Assembly: GCA_003508835.1 (NCBI GenBank)
Contig: PUFA01000288.1
Coordinates: 744,001 to 808,000 of the forward strand
From: Eonycteris spelaea
Lineage: Eukaryota; Chordata; Mammalia; Chiroptera; Pteropodidae
DNA length: 64,000 nt
Reading direction: 5' to 3'
Both the position numbers and the translations under genes were made by a program. Below, in pieces: positions 23,235-33,734 of the stretch; position 1 is the first letter of the stretch, and each line of letters starts with the position of its first letter. The notes beneath the pieces were generated by a model. It saw only the letters and a program-made list of their open reading frames with translations. It did no database searches and had not been told where the DNA came from.

Positions 23235-23310
23235 ATGGTGCCAGAAAAATAGTAAACAAACACTCATAAATATTAGATAATTGAAGAATGAATGAATGAA
23301 TGAATGAGTA
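23235..23310 (+). mobile_element. L2 tail with (GAAT)n
   Basis: CACTCATAAATATTAGATAA followed by GAATGAATGAATGAATGAAT (23285-23308) is the end of L2 with an expanded tetranucleotide tail. Confidence 0.4.
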
Positions 23311-23949
23311 GGTGAATTTTCAGGGTAAAATGGAAAGATGAGGAGTGGGGCCACAACACAGAGAAAATGCTAGTGATTTAGAGCTCCATTCAAAATGGCA
23401 ACACACATCTAAGTGTGGAGCATGGCAGTTTGGGGACGGAGTGAGCAATGCAGTTCTTAGAATAAGTCACTAAAGAAATGTTAAGTTTAGTGTTTTGTTG
23501 ATTAATATCTAAATATAATTCATTTCTAGTTGTGTTTAAAATCATGCAAGTGCTGATTAACACAGATATTAAATAAGAGAATGTTTACAAAATCTTTTAG
23601 CTGGACCCTTTGGCCAGAATTTTTTAGGAGACCTGGGAAATGCATAGTTCAATCCCTTGAGAGTCTGTGAAATGATTCCATTTAACAGGAGGGGCAGAGA
23701 TCACTAGTAACTATCCCAACAATGCCGCTCTCTGTCTGAAGGACCTTGCCTTAGAGAACACCCCAAGGCTGTTCTTGGAGACTAAGAGACTGGACAACAA
23801 CATAGGCCCAAAATTGTGAAGCGCCCAGCAATTAACTCTGAGGAAGAAGGGGCATGCATACTTGTGCCATCTGCCAGGTAAGAAAAGTGAGGATCAATGA
23901 GATTTAAGTGCCAGCTCTGCAAGACTAGACTCATGACTCCAAATCAAGA

Positions 23950-23982
23950 CCCCCCTCAACCCCCCACCTCCCACCCCACCCC
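23950..23982 (-). other. Potential G-quadruplex on the minus strand
   Basis: The plus strand has C runs of 6, 6, 3, 4 and 4 (23950-23955, 23960-23965, 23970-23972, 23974-23977, 23979-23982) with loops of 4, 4, 1 and 1. The minus strand therefore meets the usual G3+N1-7 rule with five G tracts. Confidence 0.6.
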
Positions 23983-24984
23983 TAGCCTCAAGTATGGCCA
24001 CAGAGACCAGTCAGGTTGCTGAGTGTTTTCTAAGTATATCAGGGCCTACCTGGAAAGAGAAACCACAGTAAGCCTCTTTCATTTTTCTCCACTTCTCTCT
24101 GGCCCTCTATGGGTAGAGCCAAACAGGCTGATGATAACAAAGGAGCCCCAGCAAACAGCAGAGCGTAGAGGGCAATGAGAAACAGGTGCCAGACCCCATA
24201 ACCAGCACAGGAGACAGAGGGGCCACAGGTTTGGGAGGTGAAAGGGAAACAGAAATAGCTCTCCATAGCCCATGAGAGGATGGGGCTTCCCTAGTGGCAG
24301 GAGGAGGTGAAGTAAAGTTCATCTTGGACATGCACACTCTCCAGGAAGGAGGGAGCCAATGGCATCCCTCAAAGGCCAAGAGAAAAGATCTAGGTAAGGG
24401 AGCAGTGCCGACGCTTCCAGAAAGGCAGACCCTCCAGGCAAAGTATCTGTCTGAAGCTGGCCAGTGTCCTGCATCCACCCTCAGAGCCCAAGACCACCCA
24501 CCTAGGCACTGCCTGTGGCCCAGTAAATCCTTACCTTCAATAAAGGGTTTCGTCAAAAAGATTTTTATTAATCACCCAACCAACATTTATGAAATGCTTA
24601 CTCTGGCCAGTCAGAGGCTGGCCTGAGAGATGTAGCCAGTGACAACTGCCTGCACAAGGGAAAGAGGGTGCTGTATTAATGGACACAGCTGGCGCCAGTG
24701 GATCCCAGCCCTGTGGACTGGCAGTGAAGGCAGTGAGCCTGGGGAGGCGTGCTGGGCCAGTGGAGAGTCCTCCCCAGGGATCCAGAGGTCATCTGCGAGG
24801 ACACAGCACTGGGGCAGGTGCCCAGGCCTTCCTAACGCCCCAGTCACCTGCAGCTCAGGCATGGCCTGGCTGAGGTCCTGATGACACGGAGCCCAAAGAG
24901 AGAATGAGCTCTTGCCAGGCCCCTCCCTGGGTTCAGTTCACCAACTCTCATAGGCTGCTGCGCTGCAGAGAAACAAAAACCTTG

Positions 24985-25245
24985 AAAAAAATATTTTTTT
25001 TTTTAAGGAAGAGGAGGAGGGGATAAAAAATAGCACACAATTAGGAAGCTGCTGAACTTCTGTGCAAACTAATGAATAAACCAGCCCTTGACAACTTCCC
25101 CCAACTGCCTCCGACAGGATAATTGTGCCTAATTTCTTAATTTTAATGCCGTTGTTGCATTTGGCTTCTGCTAATGAGATGTAAATATGTGTTGCCAGTT
25201 TGTGGATTTGTTTAATTGCAGGGTAGCTAAACTGCGATTGGCCAG
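24985..25245. promoter_or_regulatory. Candidate conserved noncoding element (enhancer-like)
   Basis: About 260 bases of non-repeat, AT-rich text with dense TAATTA/ATTA-type homeodomain cores: ACACAATTAGGAAGCTGCTG, AGGATAATTGTGCCTAATTT, TTCTGCTAATGAGATGTAAA. There is a near-octamer ATGTAAAT at about 25180 and TTTAATTGCAGG at about 25211. No frame of any length crosses it. It looks like the deeply conserved noncoding elements near developmental genes, but conservation itself cannot be seen from one genome. Confidence 0.35.
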
Positions 25246-25904
25246 AGGTTAGTCTTTTATTTATTTATTTTTATTTTCATATGTCCTCAAATGGTGCAGA
25301 AAATAAAGCTAGGGAGGGGCAGTGCTGGTGCCTGCCACCTTCTCTGTCCTTCCTTCCTTGAGAGGTAGAAAGACAATGCCTCTTGAGGGGTGGGGTTTGG
25401 TATATGGGAAGGAGGATGAAGAGGAGGGCTCACCAGGCCACCGTTCCCTCATTGGCCACACTGATCTGAACAAGGCCTGTCTAGTCACTGATGGACAAGG
25501 AGCCTTGTGGCTGGACCAGGTTGTGCTCATAGGCGGAGGCAGGATTCATTCCAGAGCCACCTGAAAAGTGGCAATGACAGCAACAGAGGTAAAGGAGCAG
25601 GGGACTTTGAGCAGAGTTACTCCTAGCCCCAGAAATGAAAGAGTGAGTGAGGTCATGTGATGAGGAGAGGCAGGTGAACCAGGATGCACAGACCTGTCTA
25701 GTCTCTCAGGAGCCTAGTGAAGAGTCTTGATGGCTAACACCCTAACTGAAGCTCTGGGCCAGCCTGAGGTACAGAGGAGCTAGGGGAGGGATGAGGGGCC
25801 TGGACATCGAGTCAGCAGCCCAGAGAGGGGTGAGCATCGTAGACATTGTGGGAATGTCCATGCCTCATGGAGTGATTCTGCGGTGACTAAGAGCTGGGGA
25901 CATT
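25246..25904. other. Unique sequence
   Basis: Nothing is recognised. A short TTTATTTATTTATTT patch lies near 25256. Confidence 0.45.
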
Positions 25905-26070
25905 CCAGGAAGCACCTTACTCTATCCTCACCATGGCCCTGAAAGAAAGGGCTTGACCTTATCCCCACCTGACAGGTGGGGTAAAACTCTTAGAGAGGTC
26001 TGAAATTTGCTCAAAATCACAGAACAAATCAATGCCAACGGTTGAACCTGGCATGGTCTGACAGTAACAT
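25905..26070 (-). mobile_element. MIR SINE, antisense
   Basis: CACCTTACTCTATCCTCACC, TATCCCCACCTGACAGGTGG, AGAGGTCTGAAATTTGCTCA and CAACGGTTGAACCTGGC follow a reversed MIR. Confidence 0.6.
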
Positions 26071-27529
26071 TCATGCTCTGCCCTGGGCCACTTTCACCCT
26101 CTACTCGTCAACCCATCTCTGCTCCCTGTGCTGAAACCCACAGAAATGGATTCCTGGACCTGGACACAGAACCACTGGAGCTGCCATGGCCAGAATCTGA
26201 GGGGCCAAAGAGTGTTCCCCTGGTTCCCCAGGCTTAGATTCCATTTAGTCTACTTTTCTAGTTTCTCCCATGGCAGGGATGTACCTGGTCATCTGACAGC
26301 TGGGACCTCTCTCTGCATCTACCGTGTCCCAAATGGAGCAGGTCGCCTGCAGCTGCCATGCCGGTGTTTACATCCTTTATGAGTAGGGAAATTTTCCATT
26401 ATGTCTGACTTAAGTCCTTTATCCGTGATTTTAAATTAGAACCTCTTTTTCACCCTCTCTCCAGAATAGCCCTTCAGATACTTGAATGAAGACACAGTGC
26501 CTCCTCAGCCTTCTCTTCATGGAGACAAACAACCTTGATTGCTTTCAGCCCCACCTTTTCACCTAGGTTCTTCTGCCACCCCTGCTGATGCCACTTGAGT
26601 CTCATCAAAGCTGGAGACCCCTGACTGACTAGAAAACATACTTTATTTAGTTAGGGTCAGAATAGCAAAAATATTCTATTACTTTTTGGTCTTAACAAGG
26701 AGCCATGCTTAGAAATTGGCAATATGCCTCACTAGAGCCTTATCCCTGCCTAATCACTTCACGCTGTCTACCCCCACCCCACACTTTTAGTCAAGCCTTG
26801 CACTGTTAGACCACTTTGCTCTCTTTTGGGGAAAGGAACTGATAAACCAATTCCTCCTTGTGCATTATTTCTCTCAGAGGTATCTACATTTAGACTGAAC
26901 AGCTTTACAAATCAAAGAAATGAATATCTAAAAGTAGAATTTCCTAGTCAAATAAAAATAACAAAATTAATTTTACAACAAGAAAATTCAAAGTATTTTC
27001 ACGTCATGGAGGGGCACAAGCACAGACCCACCAGTGAGGATGGCTCTATCTGCATGCCAAGCAAATTCCTGTGTTTTCTCTTTGGAGAACCTTTTTTCTA
27101 CTTCTATGATTTCCCTCATGTGAGCTCCTCACTATTTGCTTTTCTTCTTTATTTATAAAAGCATCCAGGAGAAGTAAAAAGCCATGAGACCATCCTCTAG
27201 TCCCTGATGAGATGGCTAGTAGAAGTACAGAGATAAGCACACCATGACATTTTTTAAAGGCAAAGGGGCCCAGCATTGAAGAAAAAAGCTATCTGGTCAC
27301 CCTCCCATCTGAAGTCTAAACATTTCACTACATATTGCAGGCAAGTGCTTACCAGCCTGTGCTTGAATCCTTCTAAGAACCCACTTACTTCTTCCCCTGT
27401 AGTCCCTTCCACCCACAAGCTTCAAGTGTAGGTTTTCTTTCATTACCTTAGCTGGAAATGGGTCTCCCAGGGGCTCACAGCAGGTTCTGGCCCTCCCTTC
27501 AGAGGCAGCCATGTGGCCAAGTGGGAAGA
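26071..27529. other. Unique sequence
   Basis: No gene is recognised. Text at 26455-26560 (CTCTCTCCAGAATAGCCCTT, CAGATACTTGAATGAAGACA) resembles a widespread ancient vertebrate repeat that I cannot name. Confidence 0.4.
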
Positions 27530-27720
27530 ACAGGAGTCATGAGGCCTGGATTTGCCCTTCCCAGCAGCTGTGTGCTCTCTGGCACTCACTGGTGTTGGTT
27601 TGCCTCCCTTTCTCACTTCATGATATGGATTATCTGCGAATGATAATCTCCATCTGTGAATGGCGATTATGAGGATAAAATGAGATTGTGTTTGTAAAAT
27701 GCCTGGCATATGGAGGAGGA
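27530..27720 (+). mobile_element. MIR SINE
   Basis: AACAGGAGTCATGAGGCCTG, CTCACTTCATGATATGGATT, TTATGAGGATAAAATGAGAT and AAAATGCCTGGCATATGG follow the sense MIR order. Confidence 0.65.
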
Positions 27721-28104
27721 AGATTAGTGTTAAATCTCATTCTCAACATAAGGCCCTTGAATTCTGTGGACAGCATAATACCCTCACCTCCATTCCACTG
27801 AGCCAAGCTTCATGTGAAATGATCCCATGCCTTGTCATAGTTTCCCTTTCTTCATGAGAATACTATGGGAACAAACTTACTCACCCATCCTATCTGACAC
27901 TGTAGTGGGACATACCGTGTCAAATACAATCATAAACTTGGCAGGTTTGCAAAGGGCTACACCACAGTTAAATATTATTTCTTTGAGTTTTCATTCTCCC
28001 TCTATTTCTCTTTAATCTTGCCATTCCCCCTTCTCTTCTTCTTTCTTCAGCTACCCCATCCATCCCTACCAGTTCTGTCTCTTTTCTCTTCTCTCTCCAA
28101 TTCC
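27721..28104. other. Unique sequence
   Basis: Nothing is recognised. A pyrimidine-rich patch (CTCTTTCTTC type) lies at 28025-28110. Confidence 0.45.
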
Positions 28105-28345
28105 CTCTACAACAGGAGTCCCCAAATCCCAGGCCATGGACCTGTACTGGTCCTTGGCCTATTAGGAACTGAACTGCAGATCCAGAGTCAAGTGGCGGGC
28201 AAATAAAATAAGCATCATCTGTATTTTTAGCTGCTCCCCAGTGCTAGCATCACTGCCTCAGCTCCACCTCAGATCATCAGGCATTAGATTTTCATAGGAG
28301 CACTGGTCCCTGGTGCCAAAAAGGTTGGGGACCACTGCTCTACAG
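28105..28345 (+). mobile_element. hAT-Charlie-type non-autonomous DNA transposon with 8-bp TSD
   Basis: The element runs from 28113 (CAGGAGTCCCCAAATCC) to 28337 (GGTTGGGGACCACTG), so the ends form inverted repeats: CAGGAGTCCCCAA against CAGTGGTCCCCAA. It is flanked by the 8-base duplication CTCTACAA (28105-28112) / CTCTACAG (28338-28345), which is the hAT target-site length. The interior (ATGGACCTGTACTGGTCCTT, GGCCTATTAGGAACTGAACT, GCATTAGATTTTCATAGGAG) matches a common mammalian MER1-group element. It is 225 bases long, internally deleted, with no transposase. Confidence 0.8.
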
Positions 28346-28429
28346 CTCCACTGGGCTCTTCACCCTCCTGCTTTCTGGGATTGAAGCAGGATCTGGAGGC
28401 AGATTCAGGGGCTCTTCTACCAGCCTCTA

Positions 28430-28620
28430 AGAGAATACATAGCTGTTTATTTCCAAACACATTTGGTGGAAAAACTATATCTGCTTTAGTTTAATAATTA
28501 CAATAGAAAACACTATGTATGCCAGTAAGAAAGCCAGTTAAACACTGTAAACAAGATGATCTTCTTTAACCAGCCAGGCAGATGATGAGACAGTTACGAT
28601 GTAATTAACAATTTCATCCA
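28430..28620. promoter_or_regulatory. Candidate conserved noncoding block
   Basis: Non-repeat, AT-rich text with clustered homeodomain-type cores (TTTAATAATTACAATAGAAA, GATGTAATTAACAATTTCAT) and no open frame. Weak call from composition only. Confidence 0.22.
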
Positions 28621-28784
28621 TCTCGCCTAAAAACTGTGTCTCCCTTGGTTGGGTATCTGGACACTGTAACCCCATTATCCAAGCTTTTAGTAAAAGAACT
28701 TGGCTGGAAATCTACTCCATTCATAATTCCTCCTGACAGACATAAGGAGTAAGATGTGGAGTACCCCATTTTTTCTATTCTCTG

Positions 28785-29090
28785 GAACAATGATCTGCAA
28801 CCTGAGATGCTTATTAAAATTACAGGGAAATTGTCTACAGCTATGCCATGCTGAATAAGCCTGATCCCTTCTGACCTCGGAAGCTCAGCAGGATCAGCCC
28901 TGGTTAGTACCAGGGAGACCATCTAGAAAGACCAGGCATAAAAAATAAAAAATAAGGGATTGTAAGCTGACAAGTTCCTTGCAATCTGTGAGGTAAACCA
29001 AGGGTTGCCTTATCTAAAAAAAAAAGAATTAAAGGGAAATTGTTCCATGCTAACACCTGGGTCTTATGCTAGATCAATTACATTTGTCTT
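28785..29090 (+). mobile_element. MER5-like hAT fragment split by a 5S SINE
   Basis: To the left of the SINE, TCTGCAACCTGAGATGCTTA and TTAAAATTACAGGGAAATTG, and to the right, AACACCTGGGTCTTATGCTA and GATCAATTACATTTG, can be read together as one diverged MER5/Charlie-like element. The family call is modest. Confidence 0.35.
28835..29026 (+). mobile_element. 5S rRNA-derived SINE (MEG-RL-like), copy 2
   Basis: 28835-28938 is diverged 5S rRNA in sense: TGCCATGCTGAATAAGCCTG, CTGACCTCGGAAGCTCAGCA, GGATCAGCCCTGGTTAGTAC, then GGGAGACC. About five bases of the promoter C-box (between TTAGTAC and GGGAGACC) are missing, so this copy is probably not transcribed by TFIIIA/polymerase III. 28939-29015 is the same non-ribosomal tail found in copy 1 (TGTAAGCTGACAAGTTCCTT, AAACCAAGGGTTGCC), followed by an A-rich end. 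Target duplications are clear: AATTACAGGGAAATTGT (28818-28834) and AATTAAAGGGAAATTGT (29027-29043), 16 of 17 identical. That shows L1-type retroposition of a unit containing both head and tail. Confidence 0.88.
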
Positions 29091-31299
29091 TAGGCTTCTT
29101 GTCTGGATACTGTTGTTCGTGATTGAGAATTTATAAGAAAAACTACAAAATACTTAGATGGCTCTCTGAGAAGAGGGCTGTGGTTCTGGGTCCATGAGAC
29201 ATTGGATAGCAGAACAAGTTTTACCCATGACTTTCTGGAGCCAGCTGGTGCCCTGGAAAAGACCATGTGCCCTGGTATCCCATACATGAAGCTGCAGAGC
29301 CAGGTAGACAGCCCCTAACCAGGCTCAGCCCAGAGGATGGCTCATCCTCCCTGGAAAATGATAAATCAGGTGCAGGCATCTGAGCCACGCTGGCTCTCAA
29401 CAGGACCACACAACAGCCAGCCTCAGGATGAAAACAGCGCAGAATCAGTGTTCAACAACAACATCCCGTGGCAGTGGATGCAGGACGTCAGAGATCATGC
29501 CTTCATTCTAACAGCTCTGTATGGAGGCAGAACTGACTCCCCTATGAGCTTCAAATGCTCTATAAAATTCTCATACAATTCACAAAGAAAGCCTCAGAAA
29601 AGTAAATAATAACTGACTTTCCAACCTATAATATTCCAAGTGTCAATATTTGATTGGAATAATGAATTAGCTGTATCTGTATTTGCACCTTGAGTTTGCA
29701 GAGCATCTCATACAAATTACACAAAAAGAACTAGCACATCCCAGCTCCATGTAATTTAGTATTTAACCTTGCCTGCGGCTTCCACAAAATCAACTATGTT
29801 TCAGGGCAGTAAATCTCAAAGTTTTTGACCGCAGTTGTGTCATTCCTGCCCTATATTCCCACTTGGTTAGTTCTGATGTCAGTAGAGGCCATCGGCATGT
29901 CCTTCTTCATAGAAACTTACACCTGGCTTGGGGACTATTAACAATGGCATCCTGGCCTGCAGCCTTCCCTGCACTGTTCCTTTCCCTCCCCAGACCATAA
30001 TGCTTTGAGAAGCCAGGCAGGAGCTGCAGGAGCTGATAGAGTCAGATGTCCAATCCAGCTATGGTTTCCCAAGTCACCTGTGTTTCTATGAAGTGAGTCC
30101 CCTCGATTCTCTGGGCTACAGTCCCCTTATCTATTAGAAAAAGAAAGTAATATGAAATGATCTGAATAGAGTCCTCATTAACCCAAATCATCTGTGGTTC
30201 ATCATGAGAAGTTCTAGTAACAGGATTAGAAAGCACCACATCAGGGTCAATTTCTCCATTCTTGTGTTTGCACCATACTAGCTTGAATATTTAATCGCTT
30301 CTCCTGGTTTCTAAAGTTTTCATGCAAATGAGATTTCTAAAAATCTCATACATTTATTTCTCCGAAATTTTGGCTTCATTGGTCCAGCCTCTACACAGAC
30401 CTGACATATCTAAAAACAAATGACAATTATAATCCATGAACTCAAACTTCCACCAGCACAATAACCTAAAGCTGTTAAAATCTTTATTATGTCAGTCCCT
30501 GTGTGTTGAGCTTTCCTATGAGCTGTGCTCCCCATCCTGTCCCTGGATGATGGGATCTTGAGAAGGACTGAAATGAGGGAATACCTGTAGTTGGGGCTGG
30601 GGACATGGCACCATGTACCACACAACAGAGGTTTTGCAGCAGAAGGATAGCAATTGCAGTTCAGGTCCAAGTAGGCAATTCCAAAATCAAGTAGCCAGTG
30701 ATATGAAATTGGGCATGCTAGATAGAAAAGGCTGTTCAAGCAAAAGTTGATGAAGACGAGGAAAGAAACAGATTACAAATGAACAATGGAGCATAGAACC
30801 TGGATCTTTTCTTTGACTGTAGTCAAGGTGGCTGTGGAGGCATTTTCTCTAGTCCCTGAGGCATTTACAGGGGAAATACCAGAATAGACTCTGGGTGTGT
30901 TGGGCATACACTTACTTTTTTTTTTAATTATCAGAGAAGAAAACTTTATCTTAGATACAAGCCCCATTCTGCCTAGACAGCCTGAACCTCAGTCTCGAGG
31001 TTAACACAGAACTCTCCTCCGCAGGCAAGCCATGTATTTGTCATACTAAGTACCCACAAATTCAAGCCAGTGTCAGATATAAGCACCACTGTTCGCCTCT
31101 GATCAAAAGTGCTGGAATTTCAGTGCATTAAAGTGATCCATGAGCCCTGAACACCTATCACTGAACCATTAGCTGCATCCATGGAAATCCTCCTTGTCAC
31201 TCATTCCCTACACCTAGGGGAAGGGAGGTTCACTCCAGGGAAAGGGGAGAGGCATATGGGCAGGTTTTCCTATTTGCCATTTTTAATAAGCATTTTTGT
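29091..31299. other. Unique sequence
   Basis: No gene is recognised over 2.2 kb. Text at 29540-29790 is AT-rich and non-repetitive and could be regulatory. An octamer with a small hairpin is at 30322-30348. The 109-codon minus frame (30410-30739) resembles nothing. Confidence 0.45.
30322..30348 (+). promoter_or_regulatory. Octamer motif beside a small hairpin
   Basis: A perfect octamer ATGCAAAT (30322-30329) overlaps by one base a hairpin with 8-bp arms, TGAGATTT / AAATCTCA (30329-30336 and 30341-30348). A reversed CCAAT box (ATTGG) follows near 30378. POU factors bind the octamer; any activity here is unknown. Confidence 0.25.
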
Positions 31300-32385
31300 T
31301 GTATTTATTTTTTAATTCATATACTTTTTGAGAAGCTTTTATGTTTATAGAAAAATTGAATAGGAACTAGACAGTTCCCATGTATGCCTTCACCATCCTT
31401 ACCAGTTTGTCCTGTTATTAACATCTTGCATAAATGTGGTATATTTGTTACAAATGATACCAAAAAGGATACATTATTATTAATTAGAAGTCCATAGTTT
31501 ATATTAAGGGTCACTCTTGGTATTGTACTTTCTATGGGTTTTGACAAATCTATCATACAGAATAATGTCACTTCCAAAAAAATCCCCTGGGCACAACCCA
31601 TTCATGCCTTCATCCATCCCCTGCAAGCATCTGGCAGCTAATGAAATGAACTTTTCACTATCTCCACAGTGTTTTCTTTTCCAGAATGTCATGTAGTTTG
31701 AATCATATATTGTTGCTACATTATTTTGAATAAACTGTTATCTGTTACATCAATTAAGAAAAGAAAATTAAAAGATTTCTTTTCATCTTTCTTTATTCCT
31801 TCTCTAATGCTCTTCCTTTACTTATGTATGGAGATGTGATTTTCTGATCCTTCTTTCTGAAGAATTTCATTTAAAATTTCTTGAAAGCAGTCTACTGATG
31901 ACAAATTCCCTCAAGTTTTTCCTGAGAAAGTATGTGTCCTTCATTTTTAATTAACACCGTGAAGACTAATTTCAATAGAAACAAAATTCTAGGGTTTTTT
32001 TTTTCCTTTTATTACTTTAGATATTTCATTCCACTCTTATTGCTTGCATGGCTTTTGAAAATAAATCTAATGCTATTCTTACACATTCTACTCTGTAAGT
32101 AAATTGGTTGTTTCCTCTGACTGCAGTCAAGGATTTTTTTTTTCCTTTGATTTTCTGAAGCTTTATGTATAATTTACTTATGTGTATTTTTTCTCCTTGG
32201 TGTTCTCTGTGCTTTCTGGTTCTGTGGTTTGGTATCTTTCCTTAATTTGAGGGAAATTCTCAGTCTGTTATTTTCTCTCTTCTTCCTCTGGCATTACCAT
32301 TATATGTATGTCATACCTTTATAATTGTCCCACAGTTCTCGGATATTCTGTTCTGTCTTTTTCTTTTTTTTTCTTTGCTTTTTTT

Positions 32386-32754
32386 TCAGTTCTCAGTTCT
32401 AGATGCATCTATTGACATTTCCTCAGATTCACTGATATTTTGCTCAGCCGTATCCAGTTTATTGATGAGCCTTTCAAAGGCATTCTTCATTTCTCTTACA
32501 ATGTTTTTGATTTCCAGCATTTCCCTTTGATTCTTTCTTAGATTTTCCAGATTTGTTCTTTCATTACCCATCTGTTCTTGCATGTTATTCAATATTGTAT
32601 TATTAGAACTATTTGCATATTGGTAATGGTTTTTAAATTCCTGGTCTGATATCCAAGTCTGGTTTTGATGCTTTTTCTGTCTCCTCAGACTTTGTTTTTG
32701 TCTTAGTATTCCTTGCAATTCTTTATTGACAGCTAGATATAATGTACTGGGCAA
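32386..32754 (-). pseudogene. LINE-1 ORF1p coiled-coil remnant
   Basis: This 122-codon open stretch is the N-terminal/coiled-coil part of L1 ORF1p, the RNA-binding chaperone. The end shows the family pattern: EIKNIVREMKNAFERLINKL and then TAEQNISESEEM, matching the ELKNTI..EMKNTLEG..SRITEAEERISELE register of L1 proteins with heptad-spaced I/L/M residues. Asn- and Gln-rich text precedes it. The RRM and C-terminal domains downstream (31750-32380 on the minus strand) are broken by stops. It is a relic, not a gene. Confidence 0.7.
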
Positions 32755-33208
32755 AGAACTGAGGTAAGTAGGCCTTCAATGTTAGTTTTTATGTTCTTCT
32801 GACTAAGGGTTAAATAGTGTTTACTGTTTGATATTGCTGCAGATATCAGAAGCTAAGGTTTCCTCTGGTGGCTTTGCTCTAATATTTCCCTGTTTCTTTA
32901 GATTTCCCTAGAAAATACTTCTTAAATAGAATCTGGCCCATGTCATTCTTTCAGCTGTAACCCCTGCCTTTCTACAGGAACCCTACTGAGTTGATGGAGG
33001 TATGCAGTGGGGAAGCATTTTGCAGCCCTGTGATTAGATTTCAGTCTTTAGGGAGTCTGTGTCCTTGGACAGTGACCTTCACAATTGCTTCTTGGTTTTG
33101 TTTTGTTTTGTCCCCTTGGATGAGACAGGAAGACAGGAGGGCCTGGATTTAGATATTTTTCTACTCCACAGAGCTTGAGTTGGATATTTCCCTTCTTCTA
33201 GATCAATT

Positions 33209-33277
33209 AGGCTCTGATAACACCCTAGTTGGTTAGGCTATGGTGAAACCCCAGTTGGTTAGGCTCTGATAAAACTG
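33209..33277 (+). repeat. 26-base minisatellite, 2.65 copies
   Basis: Two 26-base units starting AGGCTCTGATAACACC (33209-33234) and AGGCTATGGTGAAACC (33235-33260), both ending CAGTTGGTT or TAGTTGGTT, then a 17-base partial unit (33261-33277). It lies in the presumed 5' region of the antisense half-LINE. Tandem repeats are common in LINE 5' UTRs. Confidence 0.8.
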
Positions 33278-33734
33278 TTTCTATTGTAGGAAGGCCTTAT
33301 TAAGAATAGAGTTCTCTTGGGGGGGGGGTCAAAATGGCTACATTTCCCCCTTTTCCCTACCAGAAGCACAATGGGGCTTTTCTCCCACTTTCACTGTGAA
33401 AACCTGGTAGGGCCTTATTGGTGAGACTCATAAAAATGTGTGCTTCCCTAAGACAAGGACCCTGGAGTTTTTAATTTTCAGTGTCTGCACAGAGCCTTCC
33501 ACAACTCATCAATTGCAGTTAAGGTTTTTCTGCTCTCATATTATGGTTCCTGCAGAGGTCCTGCCCATGGCTTTCTACTTCAGGAAGATGTGATCCTCTG
33601 GATCTGTCTGTCTGTCTCTCCAAGTATTAGGGCAGCAGTTTGGCCTGTGACCTCAATTCTTTTGATGGACCTTAAAATTGTTGATTTTCAATTTGTTTAA
33701 CTCTTTGTTGCTGTAAGGATAGACGTTATCATTT

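Larger units (their letters stand above)
22751..24984. other. Mostly unique sequence
   Basis: No gene is recognised. The 149-codon minus frame (24107-24556) and the 110-codon plus frame (24294-24626) oppose each other in a moderately GC-rich patch and resemble nothing. A short L2 tail and a C-rich run are listed separately. Confidence 0.45.
31300..33720 (-). mobile_element. HAL1ME-like half-LINE (L1 3' end, ORF1, 5' region; no ORF2), antisense
   Basis: From left to right on the plus strand, 31310-31740 is a reversed L1M 3' region (GTCCATAGTTTATATTAAGG, TCACTCTTGGTATTGTACTT, TTTTCCAGAATGTCATGTAG). It is followed at once (31745 on) by reversed post-ORF1 and ORF1 text (TGATGACAAATTCCCTCAAG, TTGCTTGCATGGCTTTTGAA, TTCTGAAGCTTTATG) and then the 5' region up to about 33700. 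ORF2, over 3 kb in a full L1, is missing between 31740 and 31750. That is the HAL1 layout. The minus strand keeps one open stretch of ORF1 at 32386-32754. Whether the 3' part and ORF1 part are one insertion or two abutting fragments cannot be settled by eye. Confidence 0.6.

Noticed and set aside
28835..28938. Functional 5S rRNA gene or simple 5S pseudogene
   Set aside because: The C-box has lost about five bases, and the sequence is followed by a tail shared with another 5S-headed copy, so it belongs to a SINE family.
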